The position numbers and the translations under genes were made by a program. A DNA stretch of 64,000 nucleotides from Geoanaerobacter pelophilus. GTDB lineage: Bacteria; Desulfobacterota; Desulfuromonadia; Geobacterales; DSM-12255. Positions 8,281 through 17,962 of the stretch are shown piece after piece. Under the pieces are notes generated by a model, which made no database searches, was not told the origin of the DNA, and saw nothing but the letters and a program-made list of their open reading frames with translations. Numbering within the stretch: the first letter of the stretch is position 1; each line of letters starts with the position of its first letter. The stretch is taken from the NCBI RefSeq assembly GCF_018476885.1, contig NZ_JAHCVJ010000005.1, positions 310,001 through 374,000 on the forward strand, given 5' to 3'.

Positions 8281-9645
8281 ATGAAAACAGTGTTCATCTG
8301 TGACGATGAAAAAGACATTCTGGTGTTCCTGGGCAAGCTTCTGAAGGTCAACGGCTATAAGTTCGAGGCGTTCGATTCGGCCCTTTCCCTGCTGACCCGA
8401 CTTGAGGCCAGTGATCGGTCCGGCTGCGATGCGGTGCTGATGGACGTGAGAATGCCGGACCTGGATGGGATTCAGGCGATGAAGCGGTTGAAGCGCCGCT
8501 GCCCCGATATCCCGGTTATTGTGATGACCGGGCATGGGACGATAGATGATGCCGTGCATGCCATCAAACTTGGGGCTTATGATTACATTACCAAGCCATT
8601 CCCCAAGGAAAAGCTTTTGGGGGTCCTGGAACGTCTGTTTGATCACGCCCGCCTGGCTCGCGAAAATCGCGAGCTGCGTGAGGAGCTGCATCTGGCCTCG
8701 CCTAAAGGGCCGATTGTTTTCAAGAGCGCGGCATTTCGGGCTGTTTACGACCTGACGCTCCAGGTAGCGGCAAGCGACGCAAACATCCTGGTTACTGGTG
8801 AGTCCGGTACCGGCAAGGAGCTGATAGCCACGGCGGTTCATGACAACAGCTCACGAAAGGGGAAACAACTGGTTTCGGTAAACTGCGCGGCCCTTTCGGA
8901 TACTCTACTAGAAAGTCAGCTGTTCGGTCATATGCGCGGTGCTTTTACCGGGGCAGTGATGAGCCAGAAAGGTCTACTGGAGGAGGCGGATGGCGGCACA
9001 CTCTTTCTTGACGAGATCGGCGATGTCAGCCAGGCCATTCAGGCGAAACTGCTGCGGGTTATTCAACAGAAGGAGTTTATTGTCGTTGGTTCCACTAAGC
9101 CGCGTTCCGTTGATGTCAGGTTCGTTGCCGCAACCAATCGGGATCTGATGCAGGAGGTAAAAGAAGGACGTTTCAGGGAGGATTTGTTTTATCGGCTTAA
9201 TGTTATCGGTATTCCGCTGCCGCCGCTTCGCGAAAGGGTGGAAGATGTTGAGCCACTCGCCCAGCACTTTTTGGCCATCTACGCCTCCCGGATGAAAAAG
9301 ATGGTGCGCTCGATTTCAGATGAGGCCATCCGTACCCTTATGAATTACGACTGGCCGGGTAATGTCAGAGAGCTGGAAAATGTCATTGAGCGAGCGGTGA
9401 TTCTGGCCAAAACAGATACCCTCACTGCCGATCTGCTGCCGGTAGGGGCCAGAAAAGGCGACGGACTGAAGAAGCAAGCTGGTCAGCTGGTTCCGCTGGA
9501 TGAGATAGAGAGACGTCACATCCATTCGGTCTTGCTTGAGACCGGTTTCCACAAGAGCAGGACTGCCGAGATCTTAGGAATTTCCCGCAAGACGCTCGAT
9601 CGCAAAATAGTTGAATATGACCTTACCGATCCGGGCAATACATGA
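8281..9645 (+). CDS. NtrC-family sigma-54-dependent response regulator
   Basis: The 454-residue protein has a receiver domain (about 1-115, phosphoacceptor Asp55 in LMDVRMPD) and an AAA+ domain with Walker A GESGTGKE and the sigma-54 contact loop GAFTGA. A Fis-type helix-turn-helix (KSRTAEILGISRKTLDRKI) closes it. When phosphorylated it would remodel RNA polymerase-sigma-54. Its stop overlaps the start of the histidine kinase gene (ATGA), so they form an operon. Because it is divergent from hybSABLP, which has a sigma-54 promoter, control of the hydrogenase is the likely job. The signal sensed is unknown. Confidence 0.95.
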   Translation: MKTVFICDDEKDILVFLGKLLKVNGYKFEAFDSALSLLTRLEASDRSGCDAVLMDVRMPDLDGIQAMKRLKRRCPDIPVIVMTGHGTIDDAVHAIKLGAYDYITKPFPKEKLLGVLERLFDHARLARENRELREELHLASPKGPIVFKSAAFRAVYDLTLQVAASDANILVTGESGTGKELIATAVHDNSSRKGKQLVSVNCAALSDTLLESQLFGHMRGAFTGAVMSQKGLLEEADGGTLFLDEIGDVSQAIQAKLLRVIQQKEFIVVGSTKPRSVDVRFVAATNRDLMQEVKEGRFREDLFYRLNVIGIPLPPLRERVEDVEPLAQHFLAIYASRMKKMVRSISDEAIRTLMNYDWPGNVRELENVIERAVILAKTDTLTADLLPVGARKGDGLKKQAGQLVPLDEIERRHIHSVLLETGFHKSRTAEILGISRKTLDRKIVEYDLTDPGNT

Positions 9646-11651
9646 AAAGCCTCCGTTACTCTATTCGCCTGAAACTGACTGTTGCCACCATGGTTCCGCT
9701 GGTGGTCGCCATAACTCTCTGCTGGATAATCGGTGCAACGCTGATTACCACCAGGATCTTTGCCCAGGCACAGAATAAAGTCAAAACCGACCTTAATGCG
9801 GCACATGAACTGTTTCTTGCCGAACAGGCCCGGACCGGAGATATCATCCGGCTCACCGGCCTCTCGCCCGAATTGTCTGACTCTGTAGAAAAGGCAACCA
9901 GCAATTCGATAGCTGTTCAGTTGCATGGAATCCTTCGCAATGAGCGCCTTGCCTTTTTGACGGTTGTCGACCGTTACGGCATGGTCGTGTACCGTGCTGC
10001 CAACCCCGGAATTAGCGGGGATTCTCTCGCAACAGTCCAATCTGTCGAAAAGGCCCTTAGTGGGGCGGCATACAGCGGTGTGGCGGTTATTGCGGCTGAT
10101 GTGGCTGGTAAGGAAAATCCTGGCCTTCCCGAATTGATGAAGGTGCAGGTCAAGGACACTCCGCACGCCAGGACTTATGCCAAGAAACTGGAAGACCGGG
10201 GAATGTTTATCGTGGCGGCATCTCCGCTCAAGACCGCGGCAGGGAGGACTGTTGGCGCGGTATATGGGGGAAAGCTCCTCAATGGGGACAACTCGTTGGT
10301 TGAAAGGATAAGCCGGGTCGTTTTCGATCGGGGCGAGGGGGGAAGTGGCAATGCGACCATCTTTATGGATGATGTCCGGATTGCTACGACCGTCATTGAT
10401 CAAAGCGGCACCCGGGTCATCGGCACCCGCATGTCCGAAGAGGTGTATGGCGAAATTATCAGGGGTGAAAACTGGACCGGCAGGGCTTTTGTCTACAATG
10501 CCTGGCATCTGTCTGCATACGAGCCCATTCGCGATATCAACAACAGCATTGTCGGCGCCCTCTACGCGGGCACGCCGGAACAACCGCTGCTGGAGGTTCG
10601 TTGGCGCATTCATGCCATTTTCACCGGCGTCATCATGTTCGTTGCCCTGCTTGGTTTCAGCACCTCGGCGTGGATAAGCTCGCGTCTTTCCCGGCCGATA
10701 AAGGCACTGGAAGAAGGGGCCAGAAGGATTGCCTCAGGGGAAAGCCTTCCGGATATTCATGTTGATACCCAAGATGAGATCGCTTCTCTGGCCAATGAGT
10801 TTAATGTTATGAAAAAGCGGCTGCAGGTGCGGGAAGAAGAGATCCTGACCCTGAACCGAACGCTTGAGCAGAAGGTGGTTGAGCGGACCGCGCAACTTGA
10901 AGCCCAGGGTGCGCGGTTGCTGGAAGCCCAGGCGGAACTGGCCCGTTCCGAGCGGTTGGCTGGTTTGGGGATGTTGTCCGCCGGGGTAGCCCATGAAATC
11001 AATAACCCGCTGGCTATTATCAGGGGAAATGCCGAACTGTTACAGTTCTCGAATCCTGTTGGTTCCGAAAACAGTGATGAGGTAGTTACCATAATGCGCC
11101 AGGTTGCCCGGATTGAGAGAATCATCCGTAACCTGCTTGTCTTCTCCAGGGGCACTGAAAAGCGTATTGCGCAATTGTCGCTGGGAGGACTTCTGGATGA
11201 GATTCTTGACACTGTTCACCATCAGCTCCAACTGGACAATTATCAGGTGATGAGGGAATACCGGAATGTCGTGGTGCATCTGGAAGGTGACGAGGACCAA
11301 CTGCGGCAGGTCTTCACCAATCTGATCGTAAATGGTCTGCAGGCAATGGCGCAGGGGGGCATTCTCACTATCGGTTTTTCGCAGGATACGGAAGGCAGTG
11401 TTTGCCGAGTCACGATTTCAGATACCGGTCCCGGAATAACTCAAGAACAGATGGAAAAGCTGTTCACTCCATTCTTCTCAACGAAACGGGGTGGCACCGG
11501 ATTGGGGCTGGCTGTTTCCTATGGCATAGTGAGGGACCATGGTGGGGACATTTATGCTGAGAGCACCGCGGGAGAGGGGGCCACTTTTACTGTCGTGCTT
11601 CCGCTTAAACAGGGTGGTTGCGAGGGGCAGTCAGTTGGAGGCGATGGTTAA
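9642..11651 (+). CDS. Sensor histidine kinase with periplasmic Cache-type domain
   Basis: The 669-residue membrane kinase has transmembrane segments at about 12-35 and 325-347 enclosing a periplasmic domain of about 290 residues. Its second half (IDQSGTRVIGTRMSEEVYG) resembles Cache-type sensors. HAMP, a coiled coil, HisKA with phosphoacceptor His451 (GVAHEINNPL) and an HATPase domain (TGLGLAVSYGI) follow. It is the cognate kinase of the regulator it overlaps by four bases. Cache domains usually bind small organic ligands. Whether this one responds to H2 availability indirectly cannot be told from sequence. Confidence 0.94.
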   Translation: MKSLRYSIRLKLTVATMVPLVVAITLCWIIGATLITTRIFAQAQNKVKTDLNAAHELFLAEQARTGDIIRLTGLSPELSDSVEKATSNSIAVQLHGILRNERLAFLTVVDRYGMVVYRAANPGISGDSLATVQSVEKALSGAAYSGVAVIAADVAGKENPGLPELMKVQVKDTPHARTYAKKLEDRGMFIVAASPLKTAAGRTVGAVYGGKLLNGDNSLVERISRVVFDRGEGGSGNATIFMDDVRIATTVIDQSGTRVIGTRMSEEVYGEIIRGENWTGRAFVYNAWHLSAYEPIRDINNSIVGALYAGTPEQPLLEVRWRIHAIFTGVIMFVALLGFSTSAWISSRLSRPIKALEEGARRIASGESLPDIHVDTQDEIASLANEFNVMKKRLQVREEEILTLNRTLEQKVVERTAQLEAQGARLLEAQAELARSERLAGLGMLSAGVAHEINNPLAIIRGNAELLQFSNPVGSENSDEVVTIMRQVARIERIIRNLLVFSRGTEKRIAQLSLGGLLDEILDTVHHQLQLDNYQVMREYRNVVVHLEGDEDQLRQVFTNLIVNGLQAMAQGGILTIGFSQDTEGSVCRVTISDTGPGITQEQMEKLFTPFFSTKRGGTGLGLAVSYGIVRDHGGDIYAESTAGEGATFTVVLPLKQGGCEGQSVGGDG

Positions 11652-12260
11652 CTGGTTACACTGTGGGATTGCGGAGCCGATGTGGACTCCGCGATTAACG
11701 ACAACTGCCACCTTGGCTTTTTGCTGAGAACTAGGCTGGCTGGGCATAACGTCAGGGCCCCAAAGGTCGGCAACTCTGTAGATCAGGCTTTGCTTCTTGA
11801 CGGCATGCTCATGCAGCGTGCGGGTGTAATCCTCATTTGCCGAAGATATCCGGTTTTCAATGCTGTCAAGACTGTTATGGATGGTGCGGAACTCCGGATC
11901 TTTCATGAGCCTGGGGTATAGATCCTGAGAGACAACCAGTTTGGCCAGGGCTGCGGTAACGGCTTCCTGTTTTTCCTTGAAAACGGCTATTTCCTTAAGG
12001 TCTGAGGGATTGTTTGGCGTACCACTTGTGGCAGAACTGAAAGATTGGGCCAGCGCGGCCAGTTCTGCGGAATTGTCCACCTGACTGCTTGCTTTCTGAA
12101 GATAAGGCCCGAGCAGAGCGAGTCGTTGGAGATAGGCTGCTTCCACCCTCAACCATGCCTTGACAACGGCATCATCATCTTTGTTCAGATTGTCAAGCAT
12201 GCCGGCTGATACTGTGAAAAAGGCAACCATGGCCAAAAGTGCAATATACCACTTGTTCAT
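11631..12260 (-). CDS. LemA-family protein
   Basis: The 209-residue protein has an N-terminal membrane or signal segment (WYIALLAMVAFFTVSAGML) followed by a helical LemA-type domain. VVKAWLRVEAAYLQRLALLGPYL and the later LVVSQDLYPRL / ENRISSANEDY segments follow the LemA pattern. The molecular function of LemA proteins is not settled. The C-terminal 50 residues look unrelated and the last 21 bases overlap the end of the convergent kinase gene, so the tail may be a recent extension. No operon partner is adjacent. Confidence 0.75.
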   Translation of the reverse strand: MNKWYIALLAMVAFFTVSAGMLDNLNKDDDAVVKAWLRVEAAYLQRLALLGPYLQKASSQVDNSAELAALAQSFSSATSGTPNNPSDLKEIAVFKEKQEAVTAALAKLVVSQDLYPRLMKDPEFRTIHNSLDSIENRISSANEDYTRTLHEHAVKKQSLIYRVADLWGPDVMPSQPSSQQKAKVAVVVNRGVHIGSAIPQCNQLTIASN

Positions 12261-12416
12261 CTTTTTCCCCTTTAGCGGACTGGTTCGGAATTGCTTCGGC
12301 TTAGTGGTTTATCGTTATGAGTAGATAATTAAAATATACTCAAGCAAAAAATATTCCATTGGGCTATGTGAATTAATGTATGTTCATCGATCTGCGGTTT
12401 GACATAGCTTAGTTAA

Positions 12417-12444
12417 TTGACATCGGGCATGCTGCCGTTAAGAT
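12417..12444 (+). promoter_or_regulatory. Sigma-70-type promoter for the WYL regulator
   Basis: TTGACA and TAAGAT are separated by 16 bases, about 50 bases upstream of the regulator ATG. A second TTGACA lies 18 bases before it. The -35 is perfect and the -10 matches 4 of 6 positions. Confidence 0.5.
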
Positions 12445-12493
12445 TTCTGTCATTTGGCCAGTCGGTAGAGCTATTAGACGTAGGGGGATCAAT

Positions 12494-13489
12494 ATGGGCC
12501 GAGGTAAACCGGCAAAGCGCTACTCCCAGGCAGCGCGAGTGCATGACATCATAAGGCTTATCGAGGCTCGCCACGGCATGACTGTTGAGGAGTTGGCCGA
12601 AGAGGCCGGTGTGACCGCAAGAACGGTCCATCGTGACCTGAATGCTATTCATGAGGCCGGGTATCCGCTGATATCGGAGTGGGAAAGCGGTCGGAAGGTT
12701 TACCGGTTTTTGACCCGTTTCAAAGATGTTCCCCCGGTGAATTTTACGCTTCAGGAACTGGCAACCATGTATTTCCTGAGAAGCCAGTCAGAACTGTTCC
12801 ATGGGACACCATTTGCTGAGGAAATGGCAGCTATTTTCCGCAAGGTAAGATCGGTGCTGCCGCCGCGCCTTGCCGCGCACCTTGAGAGAATTGCCGGCGT
12901 TGCCATTCCTTTGCTTCAGGGGCGACACGACTATAGTGGCCATGCGGAGATCATCAAGCAGGTGAGGGATGCGCTCGTGCACCAGAATCGCCTGACGGTA
13001 AGTTATCGCGCGTCAGGAAGGGACCACGCGTCTGTTTATTCCGTAGATCCTTATACCTTGGCTTTCTACAAGGGCGGGCTTTATCTTTTGGGCTTCGCTC
13101 ACAACCGCAATGCGTTCCGGACCTTTGCCCTGGACCGCATAGTTTCCGTATCAATCCAAAAAGAGCGGTTTGAGCTTCCAGATGACTATCAGCCGGAGGA
13201 TCGCCTGCGTGATGCTTTTGGGATTGTGGCCGAGGAGGCAATGGAGGTGAAGATACGTTTTTCTCCTCTTGTTGCGGATGCTGTAAAGGGAAGGATCTGG
13301 CACCCAAGCCAGCGATTTGAGGATAGAGATGATGGTGGTATTGAATTGACCTTTGCTGCAGGAGGGAAGCTGGAAATTGTTTCGTGGGTGCTCTCATATG
13401 GAGAGCATGCTGAAATTATTGCTCCGCTAGAGCTCAGACAGATGGTAACCAAGGCGGTTTCAGGGCTTACGGCGATCTATTGCCGATAG
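12494..13489 (+). CDS. HTH-WYL domain transcriptional regulator
   Basis: The 331-residue regulator has an N-terminal DeoR/HTH_11-type winged helix (VEELAEEAGVTARTVHRDL, about residues 30-50) and a central WYL domain (about 145-225, YRASGRDH...VDPYTLAFYKGGLYLLGF). A C-terminal WCX-like extension follows. WYL proteins bind small ligands or nucleic acids and often control DNA damage or phage defence functions. Here the neighbours are ordinary, so no target is obvious. An AGGGGGATCAAT ribosome site supports the ATG. Confidence 0.93.
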   Translation: MGRGKPAKRYSQAARVHDIIRLIEARHGMTVEELAEEAGVTARTVHRDLNAIHEAGYPLISEWESGRKVYRFLTRFKDVPPVNFTLQELATMYFLRSQSELFHGTPFAEEMAAIFRKVRSVLPPRLAAHLERIAGVAIPLLQGRHDYSGHAEIIKQVRDALVHQNRLTVSYRASGRDHASVYSVDPYTLAFYKGGLYLLGFAHNRNAFRTFALDRIVSVSIQKERFELPDDYQPEDRLRDAFGIVAEEAMEVKIRFSPLVADAVKGRIWHPSQRFEDRDDGGIELTFAAGGKLEIVSWVLSYGEHAEIIAPLELRQMVTKAVSGLTAIYCR

Positions 13490-13522
13490 AAGCGGAGTCT
13501 GCTTTAACTTCGTCTAGTAACA

Positions 13523-14320
13523 TCAGTAACCGACGAGCCGTTGTCCTTCCCCTTTAATAAGCTTCATCAGCTGAAAATGTTTGGAAGTGGGGAAGCCGAC
13601 CGTAACCAGGATAATCGGCCCCTCGATTTTCAGCTCTGGAGTTTCCAGCGCCTTGACCGCAGGTGTTAACCCACTGGTCGGCACGATTCCTATGGCCCGT
13701 GGATCTTGGGCAACCTTGGCAATAATCTCGGAGATGCTTTCTGCCCGGACCATATTTTTTATTATCGGCTCATCATCCATGACAGTGCTGGCGAGTACCC
13801 ATGAGGCGCCAGTGCTCCATTCTCCCCAGACGATGGAAACCGGACCCTTGGTTCCATCCACATCATCCCAGTCTTTGTATCTGCCGGAAAAAATCCTTCT
13901 GAGCTCTTTTGCCGAAAGCTTGCTGACCGGGTTCGCAGGGTTGACTATGACTTTGTAAGACACTTCATTCACAAGTACGGAGAACTGGGTAAGTGACTTG
14001 TTGCGCCTGATCATGCCAGAGTCAGCGGCGAGCCGGTTCAGTTCATCAAATGGCATGGCTACGACAAGGGCATCGCCGATACCTCTGTCCGCCTCCTGCA
14101 GGCCGGTGAGCGGAGTCGTTTCCTCTATGACCAGGAGTTGCATTTTATTTTCGCTCTGGAATGCCTCTTTGAGCGGGAAAATAACCGATGCCAGGGCTGG
14201 CGAGTCTCCCATAATTTTGAAGACCTCTGGCGGGCCTGGCCGCTTGGCGTGAACCGGTGCCGCAAATGTCAGCGCTAGAAGTGATGCTGAAATTATCTTT
14301 GAAATATATCTTCGGATCAT
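13523..14320 (-). CDS. PstS-like periplasmic phosphate-binding-type protein
   Basis: The protein of about 265 residues has a clear signal peptide (ending near PVHAKRPGP) and a PstS-like (PBP-like_2) substrate-binding fold. Its SKLSAKELRRIFSGRYKDWDDVDG segment is the hallmark of PstS relatives. No Pst permease or ATPase genes are adjacent, so it is an orphan that may bind another oxyanion or serve in signalling. The start at 14320 is chosen over the longer frame because AAAGGGGAT lies upstream and the signal peptide begins there. Confidence 0.85.
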   Translation of the reverse strand: MIRRYISKIISASLLALTFAAPVHAKRPGPPEVFKIMGDSPALASVIFPLKEAFQSENKMQLLVIEETTPLTGLQEADRGIGDALVVAMPFDELNRLAADSGMIRRNKSLTQFSVLVNEVSYKVIVNPANPVSKLSAKELRRIFSGRYKDWDDVDGTKGPVSIVWGEWSTGASWVLASTVMDDEPIIKNMVRAESISEIIAKVAQDPRAIGIVPTSGLTPAVKALETPELKIEGPIILVTVGFPTSKHFQLMKLIKGEGQRLVGY

Positions 14321-14476
14321 ATCTGGATCCCCTTTGCTCGATTTCACTATCATGTATCGGATGCTGTGTTGAAAGCTTTATCAAATTGAGATTCAAGTCT
14401 GGTGTTAATGCTATCACGCAAAACCCGATCTGTCACCATGACTCGATGTTCAATGCTGGCCAAGGCTGCTCCTTAA

Positions 14477-14505
14477 TTGACAAAAGAGGGGTCATGGTCT
14501 ATAAA
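14477..14505 (+). promoter_or_regulatory. Strong sigma-70-type promoter with a very short leader
   Basis: TTGACA and TATAAA are separated by exactly 17 bases. Transcription would start near 14512, only about 12 bases before the methyltransferase ATG at 14525. This decides the start: the longer frame that begins with the TTG of the -35 box cannot be translated from this promoter. Confidence 0.7.
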
Positions 14506-14524
14506 ATATCGCTTGGACCATACT

Positions 14525-15682
14525 ATGACAGAACATACTGAAAATGAACTGGAAAAGCTCATCAAGGAGCGGATTGCCGCAAAGGGCAGGATAACCTTTG
14601 CCGAATACATGGCTGCATGTCTTTACGAGCCTGGCTTAGGGTATTATACCTCACCAGGGCGGAAGGTTGGGGCTGAGGGAGACTTCTATACCAGCAGCAA
14701 TGTTCATCAGGCCTTTGGCCGGGTTATTGCCAAGGAGCTTGCGCAGATGTGGCAATGCCTTGGCATGCCGGACGCCTTTGACCTGGTTGAGGCCGGTGCC
14801 GGTGGCGGTCAGCTGGCACTCGACATAATGGACACCCTGGCTGAGGTGGCACCGGAGTTTTATCCGAAAGTTACCTATCGCTTTATCGAAAAAGAACCGT
14901 CATTGCGAGACGCTCAGGCGGCAAAACTTGCTGGGCATGAGGGGAAGCTGGCCTGGAGTACGCCCGACGACCTCCTTTCCGGCAATATTTCGGTAATAGG
15001 CTGTATCCTGTCCAATGAGCTGATCGACTCGTTTCCTGTGCATCTGGTCGAGCAGACTGGCGGGGGGCTCAAGGAAGTTTATGTGGTAACAGTCGCTGGC
15101 GAACTCGGCGAGCAGGTTGACGAGCTGTCAAACCCGGCAATAGCCGCTTGTCTTGAGAGGGTCGGTGCGACGCTGGTGGCGGGTCAGCGCGCCGAAGTCA
15201 ATCTTGCCGCCCCTGCTTGGATCACAGCTGCGGCATCATGCCTTAAGAAGGGGTTTATTCTCACCATTGATTACGGTTTTCCGGCCAAGGTCTTATATCG
15301 GCCCGGCAGGATGAACGGGACTCTGCTTTGTTACTATCGTCACACTCTCGAGGAAAACCCATATCTTAACCCTGGACTGCAGGATATCACCACGCATGTG
15401 GATTTCACCACCCTTATGCAGGCTGGTGAGGCCGCAGGTGTTGCCACGGTCTGGTTCGGAGAACAGTACCGTTTCCTTATGGGGGGTGGGATAATCCAGG
15501 AGCTGATAGAGCTTGAGGCCCGTGCCGTCGGCGATGAAGAGAAAATCCGTCATCGGCTCGCTCTGAAGAAGCTCATGCTTCCTGAAGGAGGCATGGGCGA
15601 TACCTTTCAGGTTCTTGTTCAGTCTAAGGGGGTGGATAACCCTCAGCTGCGTTGTATGAGAGATTGGAGCGGTTTGCTGTGA
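14525..15682 (+). CDS. SAM-dependent methyltransferase, MidA/NDUFAF7 family
   Basis: The protein of about 385 residues belongs to the DUF185/COG1565 family. In mitochondria its relatives methylate an arginine of the complex I subunit NDUFS2. The family signature is clear: ITFAEYMAACLYEPGLGYY, the SAM-binding region LVEAGAGGGQLALDIM, ILSNELIDSFPVH and LTIDYGF. A role in respiratory complex assembly is plausible but not shown by the neighbours. The ATG at 14525 follows a promoter by only about a dozen bases and has no good ribosome site, so translation may be near-leaderless. Confidence 0.9.
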   Translation: MTEHTENELEKLIKERIAAKGRITFAEYMAACLYEPGLGYYTSPGRKVGAEGDFYTSSNVHQAFGRVIAKELAQMWQCLGMPDAFDLVEAGAGGGQLALDIMDTLAEVAPEFYPKVTYRFIEKEPSLRDAQAAKLAGHEGKLAWSTPDDLLSGNISVIGCILSNELIDSFPVHLVEQTGGGLKEVYVVTVAGELGEQVDELSNPAIAACLERVGATLVAGQRAEVNLAAPAWITAAASCLKKGFILTIDYGFPAKVLYRPGRMNGTLLCYYRHTLEENPYLNPGLQDITTHVDFTTLMQAGEAAGVATVWFGEQYRFLMGGGIIQELIELEARAVGDEEKIRHRLALKKLMLPEGGMGDTFQVLVQSKGVDNPQLRCMRDWSGLL

Positions 15683-15719
15683 CTAGTATCTTCAAAAATA
15701 CTGAGTCGGTTAGTCTGTG

Positions 15720-16337
15720 ATGATCAGAGCCGGTATTTTTGATCTTGACGGCACCCTCTACTTCGCAGACTCTCTGGGGCGGGAGATCGGCAGAGTTGCC
15801 GCTTTGTATATCTCTACTATCAAAGGGATAGACCAGGATTCGGCCTGGGAGCTTATAAGGGATACGCGGAAGCGGTTGAGCAACGCTCATGGTCTGGAGG
15901 CCTCTCTCAGCGTGGCCTGCCAAACACTTGGCGGGGATCTGCGCGAACTGCACCGAGTGTTTGCTGCGGAGATCGTTCCGGAAGCCCATCTTGGCAGAGA
16001 CGAGGCGATAATTTCCCTGCTGACATCCTTGGCCGCAGTTTTCCCGCTTTATATCTATACGAACAATAATGTCTCGCTTTCTGCACGGATCATGGAAGCA
16101 ATTGGAGTCAGTCACCTGTTCCAGAGAGTGTTTACCATTGAAGATGACTGGTGTCCGAAACCGAACAAGGCTACGATCGAAGCAATCATGTCCGAGATAG
16201 GGAGAGTCCCTTCCGAGTGTCTTTTTGTGGGAGATCGTTTTGACATCGATCTCCGGTTGCCGGAAAGCTTGGGAGCTACGGTGCATCTGGTCTCTTGCCG
16301 GGAAGACCTTCTGTCGCTAAAAACATATGTTTTGTGA
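15720..16337 (+). CDS. HAD-family hydrolase (pyrimidine 5'-nucleotidase-like)
   Basis: The 205-residue HAD phosphatase shows motif I FDLDGTLY, motif II YIYTNN, a conserved lysine in CPKPNKAT, and motif III GDRFDIDL. The cap topology and the TNN motif resemble the SDT1/pyrimidine 5'-nucleotidase branch. The substrate is not predictable. The ATG at 15720 is preceded by a GTG in frame, which could also be used. It lies 37 bases after the methyltransferase and is probably cotranscribed. Confidence 0.85.
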   Translation: MIRAGIFDLDGTLYFADSLGREIGRVAALYISTIKGIDQDSAWELIRDTRKRLSNAHGLEASLSVACQTLGGDLRELHRVFAAEIVPEAHLGRDEAIISLLTSLAAVFPLYIYTNNNVSLSARIMEAIGVSHLFQRVFTIEDDWCPKPNKATIEAIMSEIGRVPSECLFVGDRFDIDLRLPESLGATVHLVSCREDLLSLKTYVL

Positions 16338-16513
16338 TGGGCCTTCATGAGCGAGCCGAACAGATGCCATCTTGCGCGCTGAGACGTAAACCTCAGAGGG
16401 CTGAGCAGAAAACCTTTGATCCTGCTGCAAAAGCTTACGGGACCTTACTGCATGAAGAGCAAGAGTGCTTGAGATGATCACGGAAAAACACAAGGCGATT
16501 GCCAAGGGCTGAC

Positions 16514-17926
16514 ATGACCTATCGTATCGAAAAAGACTCTCTGGGAACGGTTGAAGTTCCGGAACATGCATATTATGGGGCGCAAACAGCCCGTGCGGTG
16601 GCAAACTTCCCGATTTCAGGGTTGAGACCTCATCCATCGCTGGTATGGGCCACTGTTTTAATCAAAAAATGTGCAGCTCGCGCCAATATGGCAACCGGCC
16701 GCCTGGATGAAAACATAGGACGGGCAATTATCCGGGCTGCGGATGAACTGCTTGCCGGCGAGCTGTCAGACCAGTTTGTTGTTGACCCTTTCCAGGCCGG
16801 CGCCGGGACTTCTCATAACATGAACGCCAACGAGGTGCTGGCCAACCGTGCCGCGGAGCTTCTGGGCGGGGCGCGCGGCAGCTATGATCTGGTTCACCCC
16901 AACGACCATGTCAATATGGCGCAATCAACGAACGACGTCTTTCCTACTGCGATGCGCCTGGCATGTCTCAAACAGGTTGAGCGCCTAGGTCCATGCCTGG
17001 AAAATCTTGCAGCAGCCTTGCGCCAAAAAGGCCTGGAGTTCGACACCATCCTCAAGTCAGGGCGAACCCATTTACAGGACGCCGTCCCTATACGCCTTGG
17101 GCAGGAGTTTGCGGCTTGGGCAAAGGCTGTTGATGGCAACCTTGCCGGTATCCGCAGGGCGATGCCGGATCTGCAGGAGCTTGGTATTGGCGGTACGGCG
17201 GTCGGGACCGGCATGAACGCCGAGGCTGCCTATATCGATCATATTGTCGCCGGGCTTGCTGCTGAAACAGGGTTTAAGCTGTCTCGGGGCAAGGACCTTG
17301 TCGAACGGATGCAGAACATGGATCCCTTCGTATCGCTTAGCTCCAGTCTCAAGGGGTTGGCCGTGACCCTTGCCCGAATAGCAAACGATTTGCGGCTTCT
17401 GGCATCCGGTCCCCGCACCGGCCTTGACGAGATAACCCTGCCACCGGTACAGCCCGGCTCTTCGATAATGCCGGGAAAGGTGAATCCGGTAATGGCGGAA
17501 ATGACCGATATGGTGGCCTTTCAGGTGATCGGCGCTGATTCAACAGTGACTCTTGCTGCCCAGGCAGGACAACTTGAGCTCAATGTCATGATGCCGGTAA
17601 TTGCCTTTAATCTGCTCTTTGCCATGGAGATCCTTGCCAACGCAATAAATAAGCTCACTGAAAGCTGTATAACTGGGATAACTGCCCATGCTGACAAGTG
17701 TCGCCATTATCTTGAGGATTCGCTGGGGTTGGCAACGGTTCTTGCCCCGTATATCGGCTATATGGCAGCAGCGGAAGTAGCAAAAGAATCAGTTGCGTCA
17801 GGGCGCAGTATTGCGGAAGTGGCTTTGGCGAAGGGAATTCTTTCTGAGGCGAGGCTGGCCGAGATTCTGGAGCCGATGCCCCTCACCAGCCCAGGAGTAC
17901 CGGGGGCAACGAAAGAAAGCAAGTAA
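16514..17926 (+). CDS. aspA: Aspartase/fumarase superfamily lyase, probably aspartate ammonia-lyase
   Basis: The 470-residue enzyme carries the superfamily signature GSSIMPGKVNP (catalytic-loop serine) and AGAGTSHNMNANEVLANRA with HPNDHVNMAQSTNDVFP. It interconverts aspartate and fumarate plus ammonia, or malate and fumarate. The segment AGQLELNVMMPVI is closer to aspartases than to fumarase C, which has a SGNFELNVF-type sequence there. The MPGKVNP form occurs in both, so FumC cannot be excluded. The start at 16514 has AAGGGCTGAC upstream. The C-terminus is about normal length. Confidence 0.85.
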   Translation: MTYRIEKDSLGTVEVPEHAYYGAQTARAVANFPISGLRPHPSLVWATVLIKKCAARANMATGRLDENIGRAIIRAADELLAGELSDQFVVDPFQAGAGTSHNMNANEVLANRAAELLGGARGSYDLVHPNDHVNMAQSTNDVFPTAMRLACLKQVERLGPCLENLAAALRQKGLEFDTILKSGRTHLQDAVPIRLGQEFAAWAKAVDGNLAGIRRAMPDLQELGIGGTAVGTGMNAEAAYIDHIVAGLAAETGFKLSRGKDLVERMQNMDPFVSLSSSLKGLAVTLARIANDLRLLASGPRTGLDEITLPPVQPGSSIMPGKVNPVMAEMTDMVAFQVIGADSTVTLAAQAGQLELNVMMPVIAFNLLFAMEILANAINKLTESCITGITAHADKCRHYLEDSLGLATVLAPYIGYMAAAEVAKESVASGRSIAEVALAKGILSEARLAEILEPMPLTSPGVPGATKESK

Positions 17927-17962
17927 AGTCGGAACAATAACGAATACAAAGGAGACGGTACG

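Noticed and set aside
14477-14524. TTG start giving a longer methyltransferase
   Set aside because: The TTG is the first codon of a perfect -35 box, so it lies upstream of the transcript.
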